The translations under genes were made by a program, and so were the position numbers. Shown piece after piece: positions 50,201 to 61,227 of a stretch of 64,000 bases of DNA (position 1 is its first letter; every line of letters starts with the position of its first letter). Where the stretch lies: NCBI RefSeq assembly GCF_011493005.1, contig NZ_CP049156.1:2170001-2234000 (forward strand), written 5' to 3'. Source of the DNA: Caballeronia sp. SBC1. Lineage in GTDB: Bacteria; Pseudomonadota; Gammaproteobacteria; Burkholderiales; Burkholderiaceae. A model generated the notes under the pieces. The model saw only the letters and a list, made by a program, of their open reading frames with translations, had not been told where the DNA came from and made no database searches.

Positions 50201-53188
50201 GGCACGCTCTGCAGTGGCAAGAGCGACGACCACGGCCTGCTTTCCTGCGAGGCAAAACTGAAGGAAGCAGGCAACGTCGACCTGATTGCTACCGCCAAAG
50301 ACGGCGATGGCCGGGTGGCGAACGCGACCACCTCGATCTGGGTCACGCGCGAAGATCAGCTCTGGTTCGGTGGCGAAAACACGGACCGGATCGATGTGCT
50401 GCCTGAGAAAACAAGCTACGAACCCGGCGAAACCGCCCGCTTCCAGGTGCGTATGCCGTTCCGCTTCGCGACCGCGCTGGTGGCGGTGGAGCGCGAGGGT
50501 ATCGTGGAAACGAAGGTCGTGGAACTCGATGGCAAGAACCCGACGGTCGAGCTGAAAGTGCAGGAGTCGTGGGGGCCGAATGTGTACGTCTCCGTGCTCG
50601 CGATCCGCGGGCGGATTCACGAAGTGCCGTGGTATTCGTTCTTCACGTGGGGCTGGAAATCGCCACTCGATTGGGTGCACGCGTTCTGGTACGAAGGGCG
50701 GCAATACGAAGCGCCTACCCCGCTTGTCGATTTGTCGAAGCCCGCATTCCGTTACGGGCTCGGCGAGATCAAGGTGGGAACGGCCTCGCACAAGCTTGGC
50801 ATAACCGTCACGACGGATGCGAAGTCGTACGCCGTGCGCTCGAAGGCACATGTGAAAGTCCGCGTGACGCTGCCGGGCGGCAAGCCCGCGCCGGCCGGCA
50901 CGCAAATCGCACTCGCGGCCGTCGACGAAGCCCTGCTCGAGCTAATGCCGAATCAAAGCTGGAACGTGCTCGACGCCATGTTGCAACGGCGCGCGTATGG
51001 CGTGGAGACATCGACGGCGCAAATGGAGATCATCGGACGCCGTCACTTCGGCCGCAAAGCAGTGCCGGCGGGTGGTGGAGGCGGACATAGCGCGACACGC
51101 GAACTGTTCGATACGCTCTTGCTCTGGAACCCGCGCGTGACGCTCGATGCAAACGGCGAAGCAACAGTCGATGTGCCGCTCAACGACGCGTTGACGAGCT
51201 TTCGCATTGTCGCAATCGGGGCGGTGGGCGCAGGTCAATTCGGCACCGGCAGTGCATCCATACGCAGCACGCAGGATCTGCAACTGATCTCGGGCCTGCC
51301 TCCGCTCGTGCGCGTGGGCGATCAGTTCCGCGCGTTGTTCACGCTGCGCAATACAACCGCACGGACGATGCAGGTTGTCGTCACGCCTCGTGTTCCGACG
51401 CTCGATCTCCCCGCGCAAAACGTGACACTGGCGCCGGAGTCATCGCAGGAAATCTCGTGGGATGTGAAGACGCCCGACGCCATCGGCATGGCTGCAACTG
51501 GCGCGTTGAACTGGGAAGTGGGTGCAGCGGAGCAAGGCGGTCCGAAAGCCGCCGATGCCGTCAAACTCACGCAACGTGTGGTGGCCGCGATTCCTGTGAC
51601 CGTGCAGCAAGCTACGATCACTCAAGTCGACGGCACGTTCGCATTGCCCGTGGCACCGCCCGAGACCGCAGTGGCGTCAGCTGATGGACAGATTCGCGGC
51701 GGCATTGCCGTCACGCTGCAGCCGAAACTCGCCGATGGCCTGCCGGGTGTGCGACGCTGGTTCGAGCGATATCCGTATAGCTGTCTCGAGCAGCAAACAT
51801 CACGCGCGCTGGGTCTCGATGACCTCACGCAATGGCAGACGGTGATCGCGCGGATGCCCTCATATCTGGATAGCGACGGGCTCGCCAACTACTTCCCGCC
51901 CTCGGACGACTCCCGGCCTTACGGTAGTCCGGCGTTGTCGGCGTATCTGCTCGCGGTCAGCGATGAAGCATCGAAAGCGGATCCCCGCTTCGCGCTTCCC
52001 GACGACCTCCGCGACAAACTCGCGGCGGCGCTGACCAACTTCGTGGAAGGGAAGATCGAGCGGAAATTCTGGTCGCCTCGGCAGGACCTGGACTTCGTGA
52101 AACTCTCGGCGATTGAAGCGTTGTCGCGCTACGGTCTGGCTGCACCGCGCATGCTCGGTTCGATCACCATCGCGCCGAATCAGTGGCCAACATCGGCGCT
52201 ACTCGACTATTACTCGATTCTTTCGCGTGTCGATGGCATAGCTCAACGCGACGATCAGCGCGCCCAAGTCGAGCAGATCTTGCGAGCACGTTTGACGTAT
52301 TCGGGCACGCGCCTCACCTTCTCCACCGCCGCCGACGACGACCTCTACTGGCTCATGACCGGCCCGGAAACGAACGCGGCACGCACGGCATTGCTTTTCG
52401 CCGATAACCCCGCGTGGAAGGATGAAATGCCGCGCCTGATTGGCGGTTTGCTCGCGTTGCAGACGAACGGCGCGTGGCAAACCACGACGTCGAACCTGTG
52501 GGGCAAACTCGCCGTGCAGCGCTTCTCGCGTGTGTTCGAAAGTACGCCGGTCAACGGTCAAACGCGCATTGCGCTCGGCACGACGGAAAAAGCCATCGCG
52601 TGGAATGCGCCCGCCTCGCCTGCGAATCCCCACAACGTGACGTTGCCGTGGGCATCCGGCACGCTGAACCTGACGCAAGAAGGCAGCGGCAAACCGTGGG
52701 CGACCATCGAGAGCCTCGCGGCCGTCGCGTTGAAAGCGCCGTTCGCAGCGGGTTATCGGATCACGAAAACCATCACGCCGATCGATCCTGCAGTCAAAGG
52801 CACGCTCTCGCGTGGTGACATCGTGCGTGTGCATCTCGACATTGATGCCCAGAGCGATATGACATGGGTCGTCGTCAATGATCCCATTCCGGCGGGTGCA
52901 ACGATCCTCGGCTCGGGCCTCGGCCGTGACTCGGAAGCGGCGACCGAAGGCGAAAAGAGCCCGCAAGGCGCTTGGCCGGCGTTTGTCGAACGTGGTTTCG
53001 ATGGATACCGCGCGTATTACGATTATTTGCCGAAGGGGAAACTGCAGGTGGAATACACCGTCCGGCTGAACAATGCGGGCACGTTCGGGTTGCCGCCTAC
53101 GCGCGTGGAAGCGCTCTACGCGCCATCCGTGTTCGGCGCGATTCCCAATGCAACGATGCTCGTCGCCCCCCTGGCCGCGGCCAAATAA
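47216..53188 (+). CDS. Alpha-2-macroglobulin family protein
   Basis: A 1990-residue secreted protein. The signal peptide (about 1-34, ending ADA) has no lipobox, so it is predicted to be periplasmic rather than a lipoprotein like E. coli YfhM (1653 residues). Macroglobulin-like domains make up most of the N-terminal half. The A2M core domain near residue 1310 (FDTLLLWNPRVTLDANG) precedes the thioester domain, whose CLEQ motif is Cys1523-Leu-Glu-Gln1526. The protein should trap proteases by covalent linkage, protecting the cell envelope. It lies four bases before pbpC, a pairing widely seen with bacterial macroglobulins. Confidence 0.95.
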   Translation: MIRVIKKQRWPLATLAALSLLAAGFLGATHRADAARTLSVSPQGKVTQVRQVVVKFDEAMIAFGDPAAKAPAQVHCSGGSSAGSAHWIDDKTWAFDFMQDLTPGMRCSVALEDGLKSAAGNALTGPRQFRFETGGPFVTQVMPGGGEIEEKQTFVLRLNGPATEASALQDIWCESNGLGNRIPVKTVDANARAALLKHFRLEKDSARVLTLACQQTLPSATKMQLVYGAGVAGPSGLANDVEKRFDFDVREPFTASFSCERENAKAPCTPLRPLRIRFSSPVPRADAEKITLHGPGGKTSPQFDPDEKDNDITSVQFAAPLPEHADLSIELPAGLKDSSGRTLSNADLFPLKTSTAPMPPLAKFSSSTFGIIERFAEPNMPAMLPVTLRHVEADLKVNGLNAGSSSVTKLRVDADTEIRRWMKTVNRFDGFSMSVAQIKQEMPQALSNGITPVYAQGSTAKDPQIDIRSLSLLAKQPGVESLSVPQADPKSLRPFEVVGIPLPKPGFYVVELASPALGASLLGKPQAMYVRTSVLVTNLGVHFKQGRENSIVWVTALDSGKPVPNAQVRVTDCNGDQIAVAKTDLNGIATIGKPLASARSCDENSIDDSGFFVSARVDDPKTGPDMAFVRSDWNRGIESWRFNVPTDMSRDQTTRATTVFDRTLLRAGETVSMKHLIREETLNGFAFPSHLPSRVTIRHEGSGQTYHLPLKWAADRSADSTFPIPAAAKLGEYSVTLDDGSTNTDDDNNGDDAGSGHMSIETGNFRVEEFRLPVFKGSIGIRDQKTGALVAATTAPLAVQIEYVSGGPASNLPVQVSALMKDTSPAFASQFESFSFAPYKKPTDDGASAPATEGEDDNSNAQEDTSTAKLIADKTALTLDRNGTGTLTLKSLPVVEAPKQLALEATFADPNGEIQTLRGSATLWPAAVAAGIKAGDWVSVGNAVPVQALAVDLQGKPRAGVALEIRGVARTMTSSRKRMVGGFYAYDNHTETKDLGTLCSGKSDDHGLLSCEAKLKEAGNVDLIATAKDGDGRVANATTSIWVTREDQLWFGGENTDRIDVLPEKTSYEPGETARFQVRMPFRFATALVAVEREGIVETKVVELDGKNPTVELKVQESWGPNVYVSVLAIRGRIHEVPWYSFFTWGWKSPLDWVHAFWYEGRQYEAPTPLVDLSKPAFRYGLGEIKVGTASHKLGITVTTDAKSYAVRSKAHVKVRVTLPGGKPAPAGTQIALAAVDEALLELMPNQSWNVLDAMLQRRAYGVETSTAQMEIIGRRHFGRKAVPAGGGGGHSATRELFDTLLLWNPRVTLDANGEATVDVPLNDALTSFRIVAIGAVGAGQFGTGSASIRSTQDLQLISGLPPLVRVGDQFRALFTLRNTTARTMQVVVTPRVPTLDLPAQNVTLAPESSQEISWDVKTPDAIGMAATGALNWEVGAAEQGGPKAADAVKLTQRVVAAIPVTVQQATITQVDGTFALPVAPPETAVASADGQIRGGIAVTLQPKLADGLPGVRRWFERYPYSCLEQQTSRALGLDDLTQWQTVIARMPSYLDSDGLANYFPPSDDSRPYGSPALSAYLLAVSDEASKADPRFALPDDLRDKLAAALTNFVEGKIERKFWSPRQDLDFVKLSAIEALSRYGLAAPRMLGSITIAPNQWPTSALLDYYSILSRVDGIAQRDDQRAQVEQILRARLTYSGTRLTFSTAADDDLYWLMTGPETNAARTALLFADNPAWKDEMPRLIGGLLALQTNGAWQTTTSNLWGKLAVQRFSRVFESTPVNGQTRIALGTTEKAIAWNAPASPANPHNVTLPWASGTLNLTQEGSGKPWATIESLAAVALKAPFAAGYRITKTITPIDPAVKGTLSRGDIVRVHLDIDAQSDMTWVVVNDPIPAGATILGSGLGRDSEAATEGEKSPQGAWPAFVERGFDGYRAYYDYLPKGKLQVEYTVRLNNAGTFGLPPTRVEALYAPSVFGAIPNATMLVAPLAAAK

Positions 53189-53192
53189 CGCG

Positions 53193-55403
53193 ATGAAACG
53201 CGCTGCCCTCGCCCTTATCGGTTGCGTCGCGTTCGCCGGGTTCGCCAGCTCGGCGAACGCGCTGCCTAGCTTCGACGAAGTGCGCTCGGGCTGGCGCAGT
53301 TCCGACTGGGTGTTGCTCGCTCGTGACGGCGAACCGCTGCAGCGCACGCGTATTGACACAACCGAGCGGCGCGGCGACTGGGTCGCGTTGCAGGATGTAT
53401 CGCCGGCGTTGCGCGAGGCGATTGTTGTTTCGGAGGACAAACGGTTCTACGAGCACAGCGGCGTGGATTGGCGCGGCGCGGCGGCGGCGGCTTGGGGCAA
53501 CCTCTGGAACACGCGCACGCGCGGTGCATCGACGGTGACCATGCAACTGACCGGTCTGATCGATGAAGATCGCCGGCCCGGACGCCGTTCGATAAGCGAG
53601 AAAGCGACGCAGACGGTCGGCGCGTTATGGCTCGATCACGCGTGGCGCAAGGACCAGATTCTCGAGGCCTATCTCAATCTCGTGCCGTTTCGCGGTGAGC
53701 TCGTGGGTTTGTCGGCGTTGTCGCAGACTTTGTTCGGCAAACTCCCGTCCGGGCTGAACGAGCGTGAAGCCGCACTCACGGCCGCGCTGGTGCGTGCGCC
53801 GAATGCGAATTACGCGAAGGTATCGGCTCGGGCGTGCGGGATTTTGAAGGACATGAACCGGGCGCGGCCATTCGCAACGGACCCTTGCGCGAACCTCGAC
53901 AGCTACGTGCAGCTGACGCTCACGCGGACCGCATCCGCCTCGCCGCGGTCCTCGGATTACTACGCGCTCGCGCCGCACTTCGCGCGCCGTGTGGCCGGCG
54001 AAGTACATCCTGCAGCGGGCGCGCGTGTCCAGTCCACGCTCGACGCATCACTGCAGCGCTTCGCCCGTGACTCGCTCGCGCGAACCTTGCTCGAGCTCAA
54101 CTCACGCGCGCATCAGCGCAATGTGCACGACGGTGCAGCGATCGTCATCGATAACCTCAGCGGCGAGGTTCTCGCGTGGGTCGGCTCGGCGGGAGGGTTG
54201 TCGAACGCGCCGGAAGTCGATGCGGTCGTTGCGCTGCGCCAGGCTGGCTCGACGCTCAAGCCGTTCTTGTACGCACAGGCTATCGACGAAAAGCGCCTCA
54301 CGCCAGCTTCTTTACTCGATGACGCCCCGCTCGATCTCGCCACCGGCGGCGGCCTGTATATCCCGCAAAACTACGATCACGATTTCAAGGGCTGGGTGAG
54401 CATGCGCACGGCGCTGGGATCGTCGCTGAATGTGCCGGCGGTGCGCACGCTGGTAATGGTCACGCCGCACCGGTTCGCGAAAACGCTGGTGTCGCTCGGT
54501 CTGCCGCTCACGCAAGCGGGCGATTACTACGGCTTCAGTCTCGCGCTCGGCAGCGCCGACGTGACGCTCGCGACACTCACGAACGCGTACCGGACGCTCG
54601 CGAACGGCGGCCTCACCGGGCCAATATCGGATTTGCCGACACGCACCTCGCCACCTCTTGGCACGCGAGTCTTCAGTCCGCAAGCCAGTTTTATCGTGAC
54701 GAACATCCTCGCCGACAACAACGCGCGCACGCGCACCTTCGGCTTCGACAGTGTCCTTGCCACGCGTTTTTTCAGCGCGGTGAAAACCGGCACGAGCAAG
54801 GACATGCGCGATAACTGGGCGGTCGGCTACACGTCGCGCTATACAGTTGGCGTGTGGGTAGGCAACGCGGACGGCGCGCCGATGTGGGACGTCTCCGGCG
54901 TCACAGGCGCCGCACCCGTGTGGGCCGCCCTGGTGAACTACCTGCACCGGCGCACGCCAAGCCGGCCGCCGGTCGCGCCACCGGGCGTAGTGCGCACAAA
55001 GATTGTTTATCAAAACGATATCGAGCCGGCGCGCGACGACTGGTTCCTGAGCGGCACGCAAATGTCGCGGATCGCGTTGTCGGCGAATGCGGAAGGCGCG
55101 GCCGTGCGCAACGGCACGGCCCGGATCGCCTCGCCCACCGACGGCACTATTTTCGCGCTCGATCCCGATATTCCCGCCGCGCGCCAGCGGGTCTGGTTCG
55201 AGAGCGCGCAAAGCGCACCAGCGGGCAGCGTGTGGCGGCTGGACGGCAAATTGGCCGGCCCTTCCGCACAAATGACACGAATGGCTTGGCTGCCGTGGCC
55301 CGGGCATCACACGCTGGAACTGGTCGATCGCCAGGGCTTGGTGGTCGATTCCGTGAAATTCGAAGTACGCGGCGCGTTTGCGAAAATCAAGACAAAAGAT
55401 TGA
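53193..55403 (+). CDS. pbpC: Penicillin-binding protein 1C
   Basis: A 736-residue bifunctional class A PBP. The signal/anchor at residues 1-23 is followed by the GT51 glycosyltransferase domain (SEDKRFYEHSGVDWRG, RGASTVTMQLTGL). The transpeptidase domain has Ser353-x-x-Lys356 (GSTLKPF), SSLN and KTGTSKD (from Lys531). The C-terminal BiPBP-type domain completes the PBP1C form. It polymerises and cross-links peptidoglycan and is paired with A2M; co-occurrence suggests joint repair of the envelope. The ATG at 53193 is four bases after the A2M stop; an upstream frame overlaps it in another frame. Confidence 0.95.
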   Translation: MKRAALALIGCVAFAGFASSANALPSFDEVRSGWRSSDWVLLARDGEPLQRTRIDTTERRGDWVALQDVSPALREAIVVSEDKRFYEHSGVDWRGAAAAAWGNLWNTRTRGASTVTMQLTGLIDEDRRPGRRSISEKATQTVGALWLDHAWRKDQILEAYLNLVPFRGELVGLSALSQTLFGKLPSGLNEREAALTAALVRAPNANYAKVSARACGILKDMNRARPFATDPCANLDSYVQLTLTRTASASPRSSDYYALAPHFARRVAGEVHPAAGARVQSTLDASLQRFARDSLARTLLELNSRAHQRNVHDGAAIVIDNLSGEVLAWVGSAGGLSNAPEVDAVVALRQAGSTLKPFLYAQAIDEKRLTPASLLDDAPLDLATGGGLYIPQNYDHDFKGWVSMRTALGSSLNVPAVRTLVMVTPHRFAKTLVSLGLPLTQAGDYYGFSLALGSADVTLATLTNAYRTLANGGLTGPISDLPTRTSPPLGTRVFSPQASFIVTNILADNNARTRTFGFDSVLATRFFSAVKTGTSKDMRDNWAVGYTSRYTVGVWVGNADGAPMWDVSGVTGAAPVWAALVNYLHRRTPSRPPVAPPGVVRTKIVYQNDIEPARDDWFLSGTQMSRIALSANAEGAAVRNGTARIASPTDGTIFALDPDIPAARQRVWFESAQSAPAGSVWRLDGKLAGPSAQMTRMAWLPWPGHHTLELVDRQGLVVDSVKFEVRGAFAKIKTKD

Positions 55404-55730
55404 TAAGAATCAACCTGAGGAATCAAATCCGGCAATGCATCTATTCCGACAAGCGTATATCCGAAAACGTTAAATCTGAACCGATTCGCCTCCATCCGCC
55501 ACGAGTCTGGTGATAATCGCTATCGGAATCGAAACCGGGCAGCGGATTCGGTACAACCGGCAAAATAATAGCCGGTGATGTTGTAAAAAATAATCCCCCC
55601 CGCACCGGACGGAGGTCGCTGCCATTATCCTGACCCGCATTTTGTCCTATGCTTGTTGGACTTTCTGGCCAGGCTTCCAGTAAGGCCGGCATCGATTCCT
55701 GTTTTTATTTTTCAACCTGGAGCACTTGTC
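55404..55730. other. Spacer downstream of pbpC
   Basis: A 327-base gap. A weak CCGGC/GCCGG hairpin at about 55557-55575 is followed by an A-rich run, not a convincing terminator. A -10-like TATGCT at 55648-55653 may serve the next gene. Confidence 0.45.
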
Positions 55731-56357
55731 ATGCTTAAAAAGCTGTTGATGCTGTGTCTGGCCCTTGCGTTGTCCGTAGGCGCCGCGTTTGCGGCCGTCG
55801 ACGTGAATACGGCAGACCAAACGTCGCTTGAATCGGTAAAGGGGCTTGGGCCGGTGAAATCGAAGGCGATCATCGACGAACGGACGAAGAACGGCCCGTT
55901 CAAAGATGCCGACGATCTCGCCAACCGCGTGAAAGGACTCGGCACGAAGTCCGTGACGAACCTGGAGCAGGCCGGGCTGACGGTTGGCGGTTCATCCGCA
56001 CCGCCGACCGGGACGAAAGCCAGCAAGACGCCTGCCGCCACGAATGAAGGTGCCGCAGCGCCCGCCAAATCGACAGTGAAGTCGTCCGCGGCCGCAACCG
56101 CCGCCACGTCACCCGCCGCGACCACGGCCACAACGCCAGCAGCAACGCCAACAATGACCCCCGCAACAACGGCGGACGCGGCGTCCACCACCAAGGGCAA
56201 GAAGGGTAAAAAAGCCAAGGCCAGCGCGGCAGCTAGTTCGAGCGCGGCGACAACAGCAACAACAGCGACGGCCGATGCAGCGTCGAGCGCGAGCGGCGCC
56301 AAGGCGTCGAAGAAGTCCAAGAAAAAGAAAGCCGCGAGTGACGCGGCAGCAACCTGA
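55731..56357 (+). CDS. Secreted helix-hairpin-helix (ComEA-like) protein with Lys/Ala-rich tail
   Basis: A 208-residue protein. A signal peptide (1-20, ending AFA) is followed by a ComEA-type helix-hairpin-helix (DVNTADQTSLESVKGLGPVK, then LANRVKGLGTKSV), a DNA-binding fold. From about residue 85 the sequence is Ala/Thr/Ser-rich with two Lys clusters (TKGKKGKKAK and SKKSKKKKAA), which resembles the C-terminal tails of bacterial histone-H1-like proteins. Such HhH proteins occur in many betaproteobacteria; a role in DNA uptake is inferred from ComEA. The GGAG site supports the ATG at 55731. Confidence 0.85.
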   Translation: MLKKLLMLCLALALSVGAAFAAVDVNTADQTSLESVKGLGPVKSKAIIDERTKNGPFKDADDLANRVKGLGTKSVTNLEQAGLTVGGSSAPPTGTKASKTPAATNEGAAAPAKSTVKSSAAATAATSPAATTATTPAATPTMTPATTADAASTTKGKKGKKAKASAAASSSAATTATTATADAASSASGAKASKKSKKKKAASDAAAT

Positions 56358-56557
56358 GGACGGCGACGCACTTCAGCGCTGAATCCCGAGCGTTGAATGG
56401 TCATCAACGCGCATCTCGAATTCAAGCCGCCCAGGTCGCCTTGCAGCAGAAATACTCTGGCCGTCCTTCACGGGACGGCATGTTTTCCGTTCGGCAGAGG
56501 CAAACCAGCATGACGCCGGACGACATCTAACCAGCATCGTTTTCAAGTGAGACAGCC

Positions 56558-57007
56558 ATGAGCCTACTCGATACCCTCGCCTCTTCTTTCGGCAATTCGT
56601 CTCAAGGTAGCGGCACACAGTCCGGCCTGGTCGCCATTGCGATGGAGTTCGTCAACAACCAGCCCGGCGGCCTGAACGGCTTGATTCAGCGTTTCCATGA
56701 AAATGGCGCGGGCGACATCGTCTCGTCGTGGGTTGGCAACGGCGAAAACAAGCCGATCAGTTCGGACACCGTGACCAACGTGCTCGGTTCGGACGCGGTC
56801 AGCCAGATGGCGCAGAAAGCTGGCTTGTCCGGCGACCAGGTGTCCGGCATGTTGGCCGCGGTGTTGCCGCATCTCGTGAACCACGCGACGCCGGATGGCC
56901 AAGTACCGGCGAACGGCCAGCTGGATGTGGGCAGCTTGCTGGGTTCGCTCGGCGGCCTTGGCGGTCTGGCAGGCTTGTTCGGCAAGAGCGAAGAACCGAA
57001 GGCCTAA
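56558..57007 (+). CDS. YidB family (DUF937) protein
   Basis: A 149-residue protein with two halves: an N-terminal region with NQPGGLNGLIQRFHENGAG and DIVSSWVGNGENKPIS, and a C-terminal part rich in Gly and Leu (LGSLGGLGGLAGLFG). This is the YidB/DUF937 family. Function is unknown. It starts 200 bases after the HhH gene and is convergent with clpB, sharing a terminator. Confidence 0.88.
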   Translation: MSLLDTLASSFGNSSQGSGTQSGLVAIAMEFVNNQPGGLNGLIQRFHENGAGDIVSSWVGNGENKPISSDTVTNVLGSDAVSQMAQKAGLSGDQVSGMLAAVLPHLVNHATPDGQVPANGQLDVGSLLGSLGGLGGLAGLFGKSEEPKA

Positions 57008-57043
57008 GCGTTTTCAGCTAGGTCTCTGCAGTTTCCGTAGTAG

Positions 57044-57081
57044 AAAAAAGGGGCAACGGATCACTCCGTTGCCCCTTTTTT
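57044..57081. terminator. Bidirectional terminator between yidB and clpB
   Basis: A 17-bp perfect stem (57044-57060 with 57065-57081) with a TCAC loop and six-base A and T flanks within the stem. Confidence 0.94.
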
Positions 57082-57133
57082 GTTGGGACGAACGACCCCC
57101 GACCGACTTCGTCGGGCGCCGTCAACCCTCGCC

Positions 57134-59731
<2,598 letters not shown>

Positions 59732-60083
59732 ATTGAGACCTCCAAATCGGGATGTGTTCAAAATGAGGCGTGATCCGGCACTTTCAAGCGCTCCACTGCC
59801 CAAAAACCGCAGTTTTCTGCGAAATGCCGATTGACGCGCTTGGTGGTGCCGAGCGATTAATAGCGGCGGGTAGCGGTCATGATGCGCGAAGCCGTTGAGC
59901 CAGGAGCAACATATATGTTGGCGTCCGTTCAGCGTGGGCGTCATGGAACCATTGTGATCGGATATCGACGGCAGCGGGCTGATCCAGGTCGAAGAACCAG
60001 CACGGCCCGCGCCAGGAATAAGCGAGCTTCAGGAAGGTCAGGCAGGCAAATCGGTCACATCACTGTCATGTACCGCAGCTCGG
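59732..60083. other. Spacer upstream of clpB
   Basis: A 352-base gap holding the clpB heat-shock promoter near 59761-59788. No other gene or obvious terminator for nsrR was found. Confidence 0.6.
59761..59788 (-). promoter_or_regulatory. Sigma-32 promoter of clpB
   Basis: On the minus strand CTTGAAA (59788-59782) is followed after 13 bases by CCTCATTT (59768-59761). This matches the sigma-32 consensus at all -35 positions and all but one informative -10 position. It lies about 30 bases upstream of the clpB start. Confidence 0.8.
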
Positions 60084-60575
60084 TCAGCTATGTCCGGCAA
60101 TACGATCTATGGCCGCCGCTGGCGGCATGAATCGCACAATGCCGAGCACGCTCGCGAGCTCATTAGCCGGCGACGCCAGATTGCCGACCGTATGCTGATC
60201 GAGTTCCGCGAGGAACGCGTCGCGCGCGGCGGCGAACACCCCCCGCAGACGGCAATGGGACTGGATCACGCAATGCCGATGGGCCTCGCTTTCATCGGCG
60301 AAACAACCGACTATCGAAAAATCGTTCTCCGTCTTGCGCACGACCTCGCCGATGCTCAGCAACGGCGTACGAGGATCGAGCCTCAGCCCGCCGTTACGGC
60401 CGCGTACGGTTTCCACCCAGCCCAACTCTCCAAGCCGCTGCACCACCTTCATGAGATGGTTCTTGGAGATCCCGTAGGCATCGGAGATCTCCTGGATGGT
60501 CGACAATCCCTCGGGCCGAACGGCCAGATAGAGCAAGACGCGCAACGAATAGTCGGTGTAATCGGTCAGTCGCAT
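60084..60575 (-). CDS. nsrR: Rrf2 family regulator, NsrR-type
   Basis: A 163-residue Rrf2 protein. The MRLTDYTDYSLRVLLYLA start and winged helix (ISDAYGISKNHLMKVVQRLGELGWV) are typical of NsrR. The cluster ligands are Cys91, Cys102 and Cys108. The Cys91-Cys102 spacing is longer than the usual NsrR spacing, so ligand identity is less sure. NsrR represses nitric-oxide detoxification genes, and the divergent truncated haemoglobin is a fitting target. The start is the ATG at 60575, though no ribosome-binding site is strong. A 9-bp duplication lies right before the start. Confidence 0.82.
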   Translation of the reverse strand: MRLTDYTDYSLRVLLYLAVRPEGLSTIQEISDAYGISKNHLMKVVQRLGELGWVETVRGRNGGLRLDPRTPLLSIGEVVRKTENDFSIVGCFADESEAHRHCVIQSHCRLRGVFAAARDAFLAELDQHTVGNLASPANELASVLGIVRFMPPAAAIDRIAGHS

Positions 60576-60856
60576 GGGTGTTCGCGTAGTTCGCGTAATC
60601 AGTCGCATGAACCGATCGCATGGTCGCGTCGGTTCGGAGCATAGGAAAAGCTTCAATCGCACGGACACAGGGTACGGCGTCGGGCGGCAAAGATAGTCAG
60701 GAACACGCTCGGCCTGAACCAGCTGTACGTGTCTGGCCCAGCCTGCCCGGCCGCCGTGCAACGCCTGCGTCGTGGCCACGACCCCTGCGACCAGTCGCCG
60801 CGTGGACCACCCTGTGTCACGATTAAACGTCGATTATCATCGAAGCAATCAGTTGT

Positions 60857-60871
60857 ATGTCAATCAGACAT
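60857..60871. promoter_or_regulatory. Candidate regulator-binding palindrome
   Basis: ATGTC-aatca-GACAT, a 5-bp inverted repeat in an AT-rich stretch between the divergent genes; it partly resembles NsrR half-sites, but the match is not strong. Confidence 0.35.
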
Positions 60872-60897
60872 CATTTGGCTTATTTGCCGCACGTTCT

Positions 60898-60936
60898 GGC
60901 CTAACTTACTGGCCTAACCTATCGGCCTAACTTATT
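60898..60936. repeat. 13-bp tandem repeat, three copies
   Basis: ggcctaacttact, ggcctaacctatc and ggcctaacttatt, back to back, differing in the third quarter of the unit. Confidence 0.9.
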
Positions 60937-61227
60937 GCCCTGACATCGCCCTGATTTTCTTGTCGGCTGACCTTTCTGGCCCCATTTACAGATGGTTCGT
61001 ATAACGTTGCGGGCTTCATGAACCTGGCTGATCAGCCCACTTTATGAGCTCATTCGGCGATAGATTCGTAGTTTATTCTGTTTCGGTCAAGTAACTACTG
61101 TGCGTGGCATCTTACTAATCCGGCGGCTCAGGTTTGCGCTCGCCGAGTCGAGAGCCACTATCAGCGACCGCTATCGGCGTTTCGCCAGCCGAACGAAATC
61201 CGCCACTGAATCCTGTGATCGAATCTT

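Larger units (their letters stand above)
60576..61227. other. Divergent regulatory region nsrR / haemoglobin
   Basis: A 652-base spacer with no protein-coding signal. It has a 9-bp tandem duplication at 60580-60597, short palindromes at 60830-60843 and 60857-60871, and a 13-bp triple repeat at 60898-60936. It probably contains both promoters and the operator. Confidence 0.6.
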
